From Fibrobacteria bacterium AD312 (lineage in GTDB: Bacteria; Fibrobacterota; Fibrobacteria; Fibrobacterales; Fibrobacteraceae): a DNA stretch of 64,000 bases. The notes beneath the pieces were generated by a model, which worked only from the letters and a program-made list of their open reading frames with translations, did no database searches and was not told the DNA's origin. The translations under genes and the position numbers were made by a program. The stretch spans positions 1-64,000 of the forward strand of contig LIUM01000026.1 of the NCBI GenBank assembly GCA_001462345.1. The letters are read 5' to 3'. How positions within the stretch are numbered: the first letter of the stretch is position 1; every line of letters starts with the position of its first letter. Below are positions 10,466 to 19,370 of this stretch, piece by piece.

Positions 10466-13060
10466 ATGGAAGCAGTGTTATTTAGAAAAGAACTTTTTCT
10501 TATCTATGCATATGTAATAGAGCTCATAGTTCTTGGAATTATGCTCTATCACTTACGCATTACTAAGAAACAAATCTATGCTTCTACAGAAATTCAGCAT
10601 TTAACCATTCTCTCTGTGGGCTGGGTTGCCTCTTCTTTACTGAGTCAATTGTTTTTTACTCCTACAAATCAAGTATTCTTCTTTTATTTACAAGCATTTT
10701 TTTGGATACAAGTAGGCTATTATGTTATGCGTGTGGCAACGAGCCTATCAAAAAAAGCGCCTACTAGATTCTGGAAAATTTGGAAAAACATTGGTATTCT
10801 AACACTACTCGTCACTTTTTTACTCCACTACAATAAGCCATCGCTTATGTTTTCTCTTTTGGGCCCTTCACCCATCATGACGAGTTCAAAGATTCTTCTG
10901 TTTTTATTTTTAGTCATCCCAGCAATTCATACCTTTTATTTTTTAATTACTCAAAACAGCCGAAATGATGACCAAGCGAACAAGCTCCTTTTTGATCGCA
11001 CTATATCTTCCTATTCTGGTGTTCTTTTCTTTGGCCTCTTACTTGATTGCGTAATTCCAAGCATTCACGATATTAAAATGGCCAACTTTCTTTCTTTCAC
11101 GTCCATATTCATTGGCGTTTTGATTATTCTCTTCTCACTCAATTTTAAGGCTCTCTTCTTTTGGACAAAAAATCTAAAATATGTTTTTCATCATTTAATT
11201 TATAACCTTAATGATGGTATTATTTTTATTAATCAAAAAGGGAAAATCATTTTAGCAAATGAAAGTGCTCATGACATTTTAAATATCCCAAGAAACCAAC
11301 TTATTTTTAAATCGATACAAACTGTTCTCCCCAATGTGGACCCCTTTTCTGAAGTCCATAATTACCCCGTTTTTGTGGAGAATAAAAAACAGAATTTGTT
11401 TTTCACAATATCCATTATAAAAAATGATTTTCCAGAAGATGAATTTGATTACTTACTCATTCTTACAAATACTAGAGAACAAACTCTACAGAAAAAGCAA
11501 CTAGATGATTTACAACGGGTATTTAACGAAGAAAAGCTCGAACAACAGCTTATTCTAAATGATATTAAAAAGATTATTCAAGAGAAAGAAACGTACCTTC
11601 GCACCTTAATAAACCATCTTCCCTTCCGTTTATGGTCCAAAAATAATCTTGGTGTTTACACTATTCAAAACCAAATAGATGTAGACTATACGGGCAATAA
11701 AATTGGACAAAGTTTTGAACAAAAATCATCCGAAGAAATACGGGCTGAAAATGGAGAAATGATTGATTTTGAAACTTCTGAAACGAATGAAAAAGGAGTA
11801 GTTCATTATTTCCATAACTTGTTTATCCCTTTATTTAGCTCCCAAGGTCAAAACGGTATTATTGGAATTGCTGAAGATATTACTGAAAAGAAGCAATTGC
11901 AACTCGAACGCGATCAACTAAGAGAACGTCTATTTGTATCAAGTAAAATTGAAGACTTAGGTAATCTCGCTGGCGGTGTGGCTCATGACTTTAACAATAT
12001 TCTCGGCGCTCAAATCGGTTTTTGTGAATTAGCTCTTGAAACGATGCCTGAAGATTTGCCTGCAAGACTTTATATTGACGAAGTGTTAAAAGCCTCTATG
12101 AGAGGAAAAAAGACGGTTCAAAAACTGCTAGGAACTCTGGACAATACCAAACAGCAAGAACCAGCCACTGAATTTATAGCAAGCTTAATTATTGAAGAAG
12201 TCACTCGTCTCTTAAATGTTTCTTTACCAGCAAATATCGAAATAGAAACGAAAATCGAAGATGATAGAGCAAAAATTGTTGGGTATGCAGAAGCTTTTCA
12301 TCGAATTATATTTAATTTGACAACCAACGCTATATCTGCAATGAAAAATAAAGGTGGAACGCTTCTATTAGAGATGAAAAAAGTAGAACTAGAACACGAA
12401 GTTCCATTAAACTACACCTCACCAATTCCTGCTGGTTCTTATCTAACTATCAAAGTCAAAGATACTGGGGAAGGAATTCCTTCTAACATTCTTCAACGCA
12501 TTTTTAATCCTTTTTTCACTACAAAAGCCCCAAAAGAAGGCTTAGGATTAGGTTTATCAACTACTTTATTGCTACTTAAAGAAGCAAATGCTTATATTAC
12601 TGTAGAGACAATTATTGGAAAAGGTTCTACCTTTACCGTTTATTGGCCTTATACCACATCTTATAAAAAAGAGGAGCCCATGTCTAAAATTCTGATTATC
12701 GATGATGATGCAGCAATCAATCTCATGTTAAAAACGACCCTTTCCCTAGGAGGGTTTGAAGTAGATACAGCTAATAATGGTCTCGAAGCCAAAAAATTAT
12801 ATGCAACAAAAAACTATGATGTCATCATCACAGATATCATTATGCCTGAACAAGATGGTTTTGAAGTCATTTTGGAACTTCGTCGTCTAGGCCTCTCCAA
12901 ACGTATTATTGCTATTAGCGGTGGTGGTCGAACCAGCGCCAATGATTATTTAACTACAGCTCAACACTTTGATGTTGCTGCCGTGTTTCCAAAACCAATT
13001 GATCGAAAAGCACTATTAGAAAAAGTCCACGAGATTATAAATACTGCAGAAAAAAATTAA
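10466..13060 (+). CDS. Hybrid sensor histidine kinase (7TM, PAS, HisKA, HATPase, REC)
   Basis: Membrane-bound hybrid histidine kinase. The first about 235 residues form roughly seven hydrophobic helices, like the 7TM sensor regions of other kinases; a PAS-like domain (about 245-350), a coiled linker and a second PAS-like region (about 375-475) follow. The dimerisation/phosphoacceptor segment GGVAHDFNNILG places the phospho-histidine at H507. The ATPase has an N box (NLTTNAISAM), G1 (DTGEGIP), F box (FNPFFTTK) and G2 (GLGLGLST). A receiver domain (about 739-864) carries the acidic pocket IIDDD and phospho-aspartate D790 in IITDIIMP. The gene ends 9 bases before an NtrC-family regulator, its likely partner. 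Inside the gene, ATG 12680 has GAGGAG three bases upstream and is exactly where the receiver domain begins, so a free receiver protein may also be made. Confidence 0.93.
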   Translation: MEAVLFRKELFLIYAYVIELIVLGIMLYHLRITKKQIYASTEIQHLTILSVGWVASSLLSQLFFTPTNQVFFFYLQAFFWIQVGYYVMRVATSLSKKAPTRFWKIWKNIGILTLLVTFLLHYNKPSLMFSLLGPSPIMTSSKILLFLFLVIPAIHTFYFLITQNSRNDDQANKLLFDRTISSYSGVLFFGLLLDCVIPSIHDIKMANFLSFTSIFIGVLIILFSLNFKALFFWTKNLKYVFHHLIYNLNDGIIFINQKGKIILANESAHDILNIPRNQLIFKSIQTVLPNVDPFSEVHNYPVFVENKKQNLFFTISIIKNDFPEDEFDYLLILTNTREQTLQKKQLDDLQRVFNEEKLEQQLILNDIKKIIQEKETYLRTLINHLPFRLWSKNNLGVYTIQNQIDVDYTGNKIGQSFEQKSSEEIRAENGEMIDFETSETNEKGVVHYFHNLFIPLFSSQGQNGIIGIAEDITEKKQLQLERDQLRERLFVSSKIEDLGNLAGGVAHDFNNILGAQIGFCELALETMPEDLPARLYIDEVLKASMRGKKTVQKLLGTLDNTKQQEPATEFIASLIIEEVTRLLNVSLPANIEIETKIEDDRAKIVGYAEAFHRIIFNLTTNAISAMKNKGGTLLLEMKKVELEHEVPLNYTSPIPAGSYLTIKVKDTGEGIPSNILQRIFNPFFTTKAPKEGLGLGLSTTLLLLKEANAYITVETIIGKGSTFTVYWPYTTSYKKEEPMSKILIIDDDAAINLMLKTTLSLGGFEVDTANNGLEAKKLYATKNYDVIITDIIMPEQDGFEVILELRRLGLSKRIIAISGGGRTSANDYLTTAQHFDVAAVFPKPIDRKALLEKVHEIINTAEKN

Positions 13061-13069
13061 CTTTTCAAC

Positions 13070-14464
13070 ATGAATATTCTCTTAGCCGATTTAGACAAGC
13101 TTTTTGTTCAGGAGATTCTGGATACTTGGTCTTTGCAAGAGGCTGAACTCATTTCCGTTTCTAAAGCAGAAGATTTGATTCCTATTATCGAATCCAATTC
13201 CATCAATTTTGCTTTTATTGGTGTTGATTTGCTTTTGCATAACAACATGGATATGGTCAGTTTTCTTAAAGAAAAGCAACCTGGCATAGACATTATTGTA
13301 TTATGTGATTCCAAAAGTGTTCCCGCTGCCGAAAGTGCTATTTCTAGAGGGGCTCATAGCTACTTGCTAAAGCCTATCACTCGCGAAGTCTTAGAAACAA
13401 CAGCACGAAAACTCCAAACGCAATGGCGCCATAAATCAACAAGTCGGTTGATGGAGGATCATGTATTAGATAGCCTCCTCGGTGACACCCCTGAAATGCG
13501 TAAAATTCTAAAAACGCTTTATAAAATCGCCCCAACGACGAGTACCGTTCTTATTACAGGCGAATCAGGGTCTGGAAAAGAATTTTTAGCCAATATCATT
13601 CACCGACTTAGCAAAAGAGCAGATGATCCTTTTGTAGCCGTAAACTGCGGTGCCATCCCCGAAAATATTGTAGAAAGTGAATTATTCGGCAGTAAAAAAG
13701 GAGCTTATACAGGTTCTATTGCAGACAAAAAAGGCCTTTTTGAAACGGCTGCTGGTGGGACTCTCTTTTTAGATGAAATCGGCGAATTATCTCCAGCGAC
13801 ACAAGTGAAATTACTCCGCTTTTTACAAAATCATGAAATCCGAAGAGTGGGCGAAACTGAAAATCGCTATTTAGATGTCCGTATTATTGCGGCCACAAAT
13901 CAGGATCTTCAAAAAGCGATGGAAAAAAATGAGTTTAGAGAAGATCTTTATTATCGATTGAATACATTCCACATCCATTTACCTCCTCTTCGTGAAAGGC
14001 AAATTGTGATCCCTAGACTCATCAAATATTTTTCATTAAAGTATAAAGATGAGCATGGAAAATCGATTCAAAGTATTGACCCTGCAGCTCAAATGGCCTT
14101 ATCCATTTACAACTACCCAGGCAATATTCGTGAATTAGAAAACATTGTAGAACATGCCATTGTTTTATCAGAAAACGGAATAATTCGTTTAGAAGATCTT
14201 CCTGAGTCTGTTCGTCATTTTAGTATGGGCCCTCAGACGTTTCTTCCGCGTTCTAAAGAGACCACAGAAGAATCTCTTACCAATAGTTATTCCGATGATA
14301 CCATTATTCCATTAAATGAAATGGAACGCCAACACATTATTCGGGCACTCAATTTATTAAATGGGAATAAAACAGATGTCGCTACAAAATTAGGGATTAG
14401 CCGAGCGACGCTATGGCGAAAATTAAAAGAACATAAAATTGAATTAAATGACAAAGAACCATAA
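13070..14464 (+). CDS. NtrC-family sigma-54-dependent response regulator
   Basis: Two-component activator of sigma-54 promoters. Domains: receiver (1-115), AAA+ ATPase (about 130-370) and a Fis-type helix-turn-helix at the C-terminus (GNKTDVATKLGISRATLW). The ATPase has Walker A GESGSGKE, Walker B TLFLDEIGEL, and the sigma-54 contact loop in the form GAYTGS rather than GAFTGA. In the receiver, D53 (IGVDLLL) is the probable phosphorylation site and LLKPI supplies the conserved lysine, but the acidic pair at the N-terminus reads LADLDK, so one of the usual two acidic residues is a leucine. It is co-transcribed with the preceding hybrid kinase. Its position behind the cellulases suggests, but does not prove, control of fibre-degradation genes. 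I saw no confident sigma-54 promoter in the adjoining gaps. Confidence 0.93.
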   Translation: MNILLADLDKLFVQEILDTWSLQEAELISVSKAEDLIPIIESNSINFAFIGVDLLLHNNMDMVSFLKEKQPGIDIIVLCDSKSVPAAESAISRGAHSYLLKPITREVLETTARKLQTQWRHKSTSRLMEDHVLDSLLGDTPEMRKILKTLYKIAPTTSTVLITGESGSGKEFLANIIHRLSKRADDPFVAVNCGAIPENIVESELFGSKKGAYTGSIADKKGLFETAAGGTLFLDEIGELSPATQVKLLRFLQNHEIRRVGETENRYLDVRIIAATNQDLQKAMEKNEFREDLYYRLNTFHIHLPPLRERQIVIPRLIKYFSLKYKDEHGKSIQSIDPAAQMALSIYNYPGNIRELENIVEHAIVLSENGIIRLEDLPESVRHFSMGPQTFLPRSKETTEESLTNSYSDDTIIPLNEMERQHIIRALNLLNGNKTDVATKLGISRATLWRKLKEHKIELNDKEP

Positions 14465-14514
14465 ACGTTCTGACTCATTCATCCATTTTTAAGATTTCTG
14501 GTTTATATCCAATT

Positions 14515-15471
14515 TTATTTACACTGTATTAAAGCTGCCGATAGGCAGCTTTCTTTCATTAGACCATGGCCTGGAAAATCAGGCCCTTGGGAACGAGCCC
14601 AAAGGAGGTTTGCGTTACCCGCTTCTCTTTGAACCGTCGCTAAAGAAGCTTCGGCTAAAGTTTCTGGAGTAAAACCACTGTAGTTGGAACTCACCATAAA
14701 GAAGCCTTTAGGATTTAATAATTTTGCCCCTAAAGAAACACACTCTTGCAAATGATCTCGAACATTAAAAACATCTTTTTTATAACGAGCAAAACTAGGT
14801 GGGTCTAAAATAATGCCATCAAAACGAAGTCCTTTTTTATTGGCGTACTCCAAATACTCAAAAGAACTCCCTTTAAAAAACTCACCTGGTAAACAGGTTA
14901 AGCCATTCAATTGATAATTCGCTCTACCCTTCTCTAAAATCTTAGAACTAATATCTACATTAACGACCTTCATAGCCCCACCAAGACGGGCATGAACAGC
15001 AAAGCTGCAAGTGTAGCTAAAAAGGTTAAGAAGCGTCTTAGAAGCGCTACGAGAGCCAATTTCAATACGTATATCACGCATATCAAGAAATAACCCTGGA
15101 TTAATAGTATCCATTAAGTCTACAACAAAACGAGCTTTGCCCTCTTGTACTTCGGTGGCAGAAGACAACGACTCCCCTATTTCTGTTACAATTAAAGGAG
15201 TTTCTAATTTTTTCCCATCAGGATCTAAACGATATTTAGAAACTAAATAAGAGGGGTTCCATATTTCAACTATCGAACGGATCAACTCCTCTTTATGAGC
15301 TAAAAGCTCTGCGGTAAAAAACTGTAGTTGAAAATGAGAACCAAATTGATCTAGAGTGAGTCCAGGAAAATCATCGGCGATGCCGTTGACTAAACGTAAT
15401 GCATTTGTGTTTTTGAGAAGAGAATCTCTTTTTGTCTTTGCTGCTTTAAAAAGGGATAAAAAACGACTCAT
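14515..15471 (-). CDS. Class I rRNA methyltransferase, RlmI-like (23S m5C type)
   Basis: SAM-dependent methyltransferase of the RlmI/RlmK family, expected to make 5-methylcytosine in 23S rRNA. Visible features are the SAM-binding segment LLNLFSYTCSFAVHA, motif IV with FDGIILDPPSFAR, and KGFFMVSSNYSGF, where related m5C enzymes usually have a cysteine before the serine/asparagine pair. At 318 residues it is shorter than the roughly 400 of E. coli RlmI, and the N-terminal PUA RNA-binding domain looks reduced or absent. Start ATG 15471 gives MSRFLSLFKAAK. It faces the two-component operon convergently; a strong inverted repeat sits inside its last codons. Family assignment is firm, the exact target base is inferred. 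Confidence 0.8.
   Translation of the reverse strand: MSRFLSLFKAAKTKRDSLLKNTNALRLVNGIADDFPGLTLDQFGSHFQLQFFTAELLAHKEELIRSIVEIWNPSYLVSKYRLDPDGKKLETPLIVTEIGESLSSATEVQEGKARFVVDLMDTINPGLFLDMRDIRIEIGSRSASKTLLNLFSYTCSFAVHARLGGAMKVVNVDISSKILEKGRANYQLNGLTCLPGEFFKGSSFEYLEYANKKGLRFDGIILDPPSFARYKKDVFNVRDHLQECVSLGAKLLNPKGFFMVSSNYSGFTPETLAEASLATVQREAGNANLLWARSQGPDFPGHGLMKESCLSAALIQCK
14531..14552 (+). terminator. Perfect hairpin in the convergent 3' region (possible terminator)
   Basis: Arms AAAGCTGCC (14531-14539) and GGCAGCTTT (14544-14552) flank the loop GATA. On the + strand the hairpin is followed by a T-rich CTTTCATT, so it could end the kinase/NtrC transcript 67 bases after that stop codon. It lies inside the last codons of the opposing methyltransferase gene. 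The T-run is short, hence moderate confidence. Confidence 0.4.
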
Positions 15472-15492
15472 AAAAGCCTTAAATCAAAGGGA

Positions 15493-15948
15493 TTAAAGAA
15501 CTTTTTTGGGTTGTAAAGAAAGTACTTGTTCTACAAACTCACCGACTTCCTTGAACTCCCTATAAACAGAAGCAAAACGAACATAAGCGACAGGGTCCAC
15601 CTTGCGTAGTTCTTGCATGACTAAATTGCCCACTTGATCATAACTCACTTCTTGAGAATCCGAAGCAATCAGAGTATTTTCTACACTTGTCGCCATATCT
15701 TCGATGGTCTGCCGACTCACTGGTCTTTTTTTACAAGCCATGGTAATACCAGCAAGTAGCTTTTCTCGTTGGAAAGGCTCTCTACTGTTATCACGCTTGA
15801 TAACAGTTAAAGGAACAATCTCTATATACTCGTATGTCGTAAAACGACGTGCACAAGCCAAACATTCTCGACGGCGTCGAATGGAAGAGCCACTAACGCG
15901 ACTATCAACCACTTTATCTTCATCGTGCTTACAATAAGGGCAAATCAT
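15493..15948 (-). CDS. nrdR: Transcriptional repressor NrdR
   Basis: Zinc-ribbon/ATP-cone repressor of ribonucleotide reductase genes, 151 residues, the usual family length. The N-terminal zinc ribbon has MICPYC and ECLACARRF (C3, C6, and a second CxxC) around the basic RRRREC stretch; the ATP-cone follows (LTVIKRDNSREPFQREKL) and the conserved C-terminal YVRFASVYREF is present. NrdR senses ATP/dATP and binds NrdR boxes in front of nrd operons, none of which lie in this window. It is 21 bases upstream of the RlmI-like gene on the same strand and probably shares its transcript. Start ATG 15948 begins directly with the zinc-ribbon. Confidence 0.95.
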   Translation of the reverse strand: MICPYCKHDEDKVVDSRVSGSSIRRRRECLACARRFTTYEYIEIVPLTVIKRDNSREPFQREKLLAGITMACKKRPVSRQTIEDMATSVENTLIASDSQEVSYDQVGNLVMQELRKVDPVAYVRFASVYREFKEVGEFVEQVLSLQPKKVL

Positions 15949-16050
15949 AACTGCAATATATATATTTTTACTATTTTAGTACCGTGGACACCTCTAAATT
16001 GTCTATCGCAAACCAATTTTTAGAGTTGCCCTTGTATCATTGAGGTTTTT

Positions 16051-16512
16051 ATGATTGAATTCTTATCTAATTCCTGGCCAGTTATTCTAGCCATATTTAT
16101 TGTAGTTGTCATTCTTGCCATTATTCGGGCTGTTAGAAAGTTTATGCGCGAAGGTGGTGGTGCTTTTCGCCTAGAAACGATTAAAAAGAGTTCTGAGCCC
16201 AATAATGAAGTTCTAAAGGCTAAATCAGAGGCTCTACTTGCTGATGCCGATATGATTTGCACCGTACAAGGCTCTTTAGTTGTTCCTAACAAAGAAGATT
16301 TGGCCTTGTTTAAGCGTGCTGTCGGTCAAAAGTATAAAGTGATTATGTTTTTAATTCCCAAAACCGATAAAGTGGTGTATTTCTTCTGTAAAACAGAAGC
16401 AGGGATTAAACGTCGCATTGAAAATTTATTGACGAATGATCGTCGAAAAAATGGTAAATGGCCTTATGCGGACACGCTCACTGGAGAAAAGCTAAAGTAC
16501 CCTAAAAATTAA
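16051..16512 (+). CDS. Small membrane-anchored protein of unknown function
   Basis: I do not recognise the family. The 153-residue product starts with one transmembrane helix (about residues 6-27, WPVILAIFIVVVILAII) and then has a soluble alpha/beta-looking domain with SEALLADADMICTVQGSLVV, KYKVIMFLIPKTDKVVYFF and a basic C-terminal half ending KLKYPKN. A single N-terminal anchor with a cytosolic or periplasmic domain is the simplest reading. The ATG at 16051 is preceded by GAGG five bases upstream. The stop lies 5 bases before the HrpB helicase start, so the two are probably one transcription unit. Confidence 0.75.
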   Translation: MIEFLSNSWPVILAIFIVVVILAIIRAVRKFMREGGGAFRLETIKKSSEPNNEVLKAKSEALLADADMICTVQGSLVVPNKEDLALFKRAVGQKYKVIMFLIPKTDKVVYFFCKTEAGIKRRIENLLTNDRRKNGKWPYADTLTGEKLKYPKN

Positions 16513-16517
16513 TTTTT

Positions 16518-18938
16518 ATGGTCGCTTTTCAGCATCTTCCGTTATACCAATCTCTAGATCTGATTTCTTCAAAATTTGAGGAACATCAGAATCTAATTCT
16601 GACATCCCCTACAGGGAGCGGAAAATCTATTCTAATCCCTTATTTAGCGTCTAAGAAGTATAAAGGTCGAGTCGTTGTTCTAGAGCCTCGAAAAATAGCC
16701 GCGCAAAGCTTAGCAGAATACCTTTCCTCTTTGTTAAAAGAACCATGCGGTGAAACAGTAGGTTATCAATTCCATTTAGAAAATTGTAAGTCTTCAAAAA
16801 CGCGTATTCTATTTCAAACCTATGGTAGCTTTTTACAAGAACTCCTTCATGGAGAGCCTCTTGCTGACTTCATCATTTTTGATGAATTTCATGAACGGCG
16901 TGCAGAGATGGATTTGTTAATGGCTTTCTTTAGAAAAATTCAAGAACTAAAAAAAGAAAACGCGCCTCGATTAATTGTCCTCTCTGCAAAAATCGCTGTA
17001 TCAGAAATAGAATCGATTCTTCATACTTCTTGTTTAGAGCTCCATACCTCTTCTTTTCCTGTTCAAATTCTCTATCAAAAAAATTCTCTTTCTTCTGAAG
17101 AAAACATTGTCCAAGCGTTAAGAACACTTCAAAGAAATGAGCTGTGGCAAACTACGCTTGTCTTTTTACCAGGAAAATATGAAATTGCAAAAGCAAGGCA
17201 AGCGATTGAAGAATCATTTGGATATCAATCGATTGAAATTTTAGAACTCTTTAGCGGGCAAAATAAAGAAGAACTTAAACAACTTTTTACGCCCAGTGAC
17301 TCCCCTCGAATTATTCTCTCGACAAATGTAGCAGAGACTTCTCTTACCATTCCTAATATCTCTGCCGTCATTGATTCTGGCCTAGAACGGTTTTCAGAAT
17401 TTGATGAAAGTGAAGGGGTCTCTACACTCCGCCTTTCTAGAATATCGCTTCAAAATGCTTTACAACGTACAGGACGAGCTGGAAGAACTCAAGCTGGCGT
17501 TTGTATCCGATTATGGCAAGCGACAGAAGAGTCCTCTTTTTCCCCTGAAATTGTGCCTGAAGTTCAAAAAATGGCACTCCACGAAATCTTATTACAACAA
17601 GCCTTTTTGGCACATCGTTTAGGGCTTTCCTCAACGGAGATGGGTTGGATATCCGCGCCTAAAACCTCCCTTTATCAACAAGCAAAGCAAACTTTAGAAT
17701 CGCTTTCCTTTTTTAAGGATGCTCAAATTACGGAGTTAGGGCAGAAAGCACTTTCTGTGCCGTTATTATCGGTTTCTCTTTCGGCATTCGTTTTAAATGC
17801 TAAGACTTTATCCGATTTTACCCTTAGAGTCATCGCTTGGATTGACTCTTCTACAGAATTTTTACAACGCCAAAAGAAGGCTTTCAATCTAGAAGAACTC
17901 GCGACAGATTCTTCGATGCCAAAAGAAGTTCAATTCTCTTACCAGCGACTAAAAGAGTATTCTCAAAAGGAAAAGAAATACTCTTCTGTTTCGAAAAAAG
18001 AAGAAACAGCATTATTTCTATTCCATTTTTTTAAGGAACAACTGGCAATTCAAAGTGGCAATGCCTACAAAACACAAAACGAACGTCTCCTCCAAATCAA
18101 TGAGGCCATTCAAAAAAACATAGGGGCCTTAATTCCCTTTGCTTTATGGAGAACAGAGAACAAACAGAAATCAGAACTCCGTGCCGCACTATACTACCCT
18201 ATTGCTTCTGATTTATTAAAATCCAATCAAAATCAAGTGGAATATGAATTGCTATGGCGAACAAAACAAAGTCGTTTTATTTGTATAGAGATTCAAAAAA
18301 AAGATTCCATTGAAATTTCAAGAAAAGAAATTTTACCTCAAGAAACGTCAGCTGAAGTACAAAACGAATTAAAAGAAAAGGTGACTAAGACCTGGTTAGA
18401 AAAACTAGAAAGAGAGAATCTACAACACCTTTATGAAAACGATGAGACAAAGACCTGGCTATGCAAAATGAAATTAGCCGCGGAATATTTTCCAGAATAT
18501 TCTTTGCCCTTATGGAATGAAGAAGATTTTCTCTTAGTCCAAGAAGAATTAGTCTCAGGTGTATTTTTAGAACGCGATATTACCCCTGAAAAGTATTTGA
18601 AAATATTAAAAGACTATTTTGGCCATGAAATGATTCCTTGGCTTTCTAAAACGCTTCCAGACCATTTTGTATTTGAAAATGGAAAGCGAGCCAAATACAT
18701 TTATCAGAATGATTTAGTGGAAATATCGGCACGAATTGGTGATTTTATGGGAATGCAAGGAAAGCATTTTATTGGCGATGGTAAAATCCCCGTTCGCTAC
18801 GACATTCTCGCGCCCAATTACAGAACCGTTCAGAAGACATGGGATCTTTCCCAATTCTGGGAAAAAACATACCCCGAAATACGAAAAGAACTCCGAGGCC
18901 GCTATCCCAAACACCCTTGGCCAGAAACAATTCGTTAA
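16518..18938 (+). CDS. hrpB: ATP-dependent RNA helicase HrpB
   Basis: DEAH-type superfamily 2 helicase. Walker A TSPTGSGKS sits near residue 30, motif II is FDEFHER, motif III SAKIAV (SAT in classical members), motif V LSTNVAETSLTI and motif VI QRTGRAGR. The 806-residue length matches E. coli HrpB (809), and the C-terminal region with KHPWPE is characteristic of the HrpB branch rather than HrpA. Its cellular substrate is poorly defined in general. It is 5 bases behind a small membrane-protein gene. Motif II is DEFH instead of DEVH/DEAH and motif III is SAK, minor departures. After it comes a long gene-free region. Confidence 0.93.
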   Translation: MVAFQHLPLYQSLDLISSKFEEHQNLILTSPTGSGKSILIPYLASKKYKGRVVVLEPRKIAAQSLAEYLSSLLKEPCGETVGYQFHLENCKSSKTRILFQTYGSFLQELLHGEPLADFIIFDEFHERRAEMDLLMAFFRKIQELKKENAPRLIVLSAKIAVSEIESILHTSCLELHTSSFPVQILYQKNSLSSEENIVQALRTLQRNELWQTTLVFLPGKYEIAKARQAIEESFGYQSIEILELFSGQNKEELKQLFTPSDSPRIILSTNVAETSLTIPNISAVIDSGLERFSEFDESEGVSTLRLSRISLQNALQRTGRAGRTQAGVCIRLWQATEESSFSPEIVPEVQKMALHEILLQQAFLAHRLGLSSTEMGWISAPKTSLYQQAKQTLESLSFFKDAQITELGQKALSVPLLSVSLSAFVLNAKTLSDFTLRVIAWIDSSTEFLQRQKKAFNLEELATDSSMPKEVQFSYQRLKEYSQKEKKYSSVSKKEETALFLFHFFKEQLAIQSGNAYKTQNERLLQINEAIQKNIGALIPFALWRTENKQKSELRAALYYPIASDLLKSNQNQVEYELLWRTKQSRFICIEIQKKDSIEISRKEILPQETSAEVQNELKEKVTKTWLEKLERENLQHLYENDETKTWLCKMKLAAEYFPEYSLPLWNEEDFLLVQEELVSGVFLERDITPEKYLKILKDYFGHEMIPWLSKTLPDHFVFENGKRAKYIYQNDLVEISARIGDFMGMQGKHFIGDGKIPVRYDILAPNYRTVQKTWDLSQFWEKTYPEIRKELRGRYPKHPWPETIR

Positions 18939-18990
18939 TAAAACCTTTCTCTAAATTTGAAGGATCCTATTTTCATGCCGAGACAATGGA

Positions 18991-19080
18991 TGATTATCTA
19001 AACAAGCCCTGTTTTTTTATGAAAAGACAATAAGATTCTCATCTAAGCCTAACTGAGTTTTTTTCATGAAGAACCAAGCG
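18991..19080 (+). repeat. Repeat block A, first two copies
   Basis: Two diverged copies of a unit with the pattern ATCTAA(G/A)C, a short gap, a T-run, then ATGAA(A/G) (18991-19029 and 19035-19080). The second ends in GAAGAACCAAGCG. A third copy at 19371-19414 repeats CTCATCTAAACAAACCGAG and ATGAAGAACCAAGCG. No reading frame is maintained, so this is probably non-coding repeated sequence. Confidence 0.6.
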
Positions 19081-19321
19081 TTTTTTGATCCCATAAAGGG
19101 ATCACTCCCGCAAGGGGATCATTCTCGCTAAATGCTGAAGCATAAGCGTTCATGTTTCTCACATAAGGAGAGCTCTGCATGGTTCCGACTAAAGCACTAA
19201 AAGTGCTAAGTCTCACGTAAAGCTCCTAAGTGTTCATGTTATTATCAATCAAATAGCGAAGACTTAAATAAAAAAACAATACTATTCAATTAACAACTGC
19301 TATTAAAATAGCAGACGGAAA
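19035..19321 (+). repeat. Intergenic duplicated module, copy 1 (blocks A-B-C with insert)
   Basis: Block A (19035-19080), block B (19251-19293, AAATAGCGAAG followed by an AT-rich stretch ending TTCAATTAA) and block C (19308-19321, ATAGCAGACGGAAA) occur in this order, and again at 19371-19503. Between A and B copy 1 holds about 170 bases packed with inverted repeats, where copy 2 has only about 18. A perfect hairpin CTGCTATT/AATAGCAG spans 19297-19314, just before block C. It could be a repeated RNA-coding unit or a small non-autonomous element; no terminal repeats or target duplication were recognised. Confidence 0.6.
19086..19212. repeat. Cluster of hairpins in the insert of copy 1
   Basis: Three strong inverted repeats sit within 127 bases: TGATCCC-ATAAA-GGGATCA at 19086-19104; CGCT-aa-ATGCT-ga-AGCAT-a-AGCG at 19126-19148; and GACT-aa-AGCACT-aaa-AGTGCT-a-AGTC at 19187-19212. 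Near-copies of AAGCGTTCATGTT (about 19144) and AAGTGTTCATGTT (about 19229) flank the last two. The density of stems suggests a structured RNA or an extruding DNA element, but the strand and any promoter are unresolved. Confidence 0.55.
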
Positions 19322-19370
19322 TGGCTGTTGCCGACGAGTTCCTCTTAAAATGTAATTGCATGAAAAAAGA

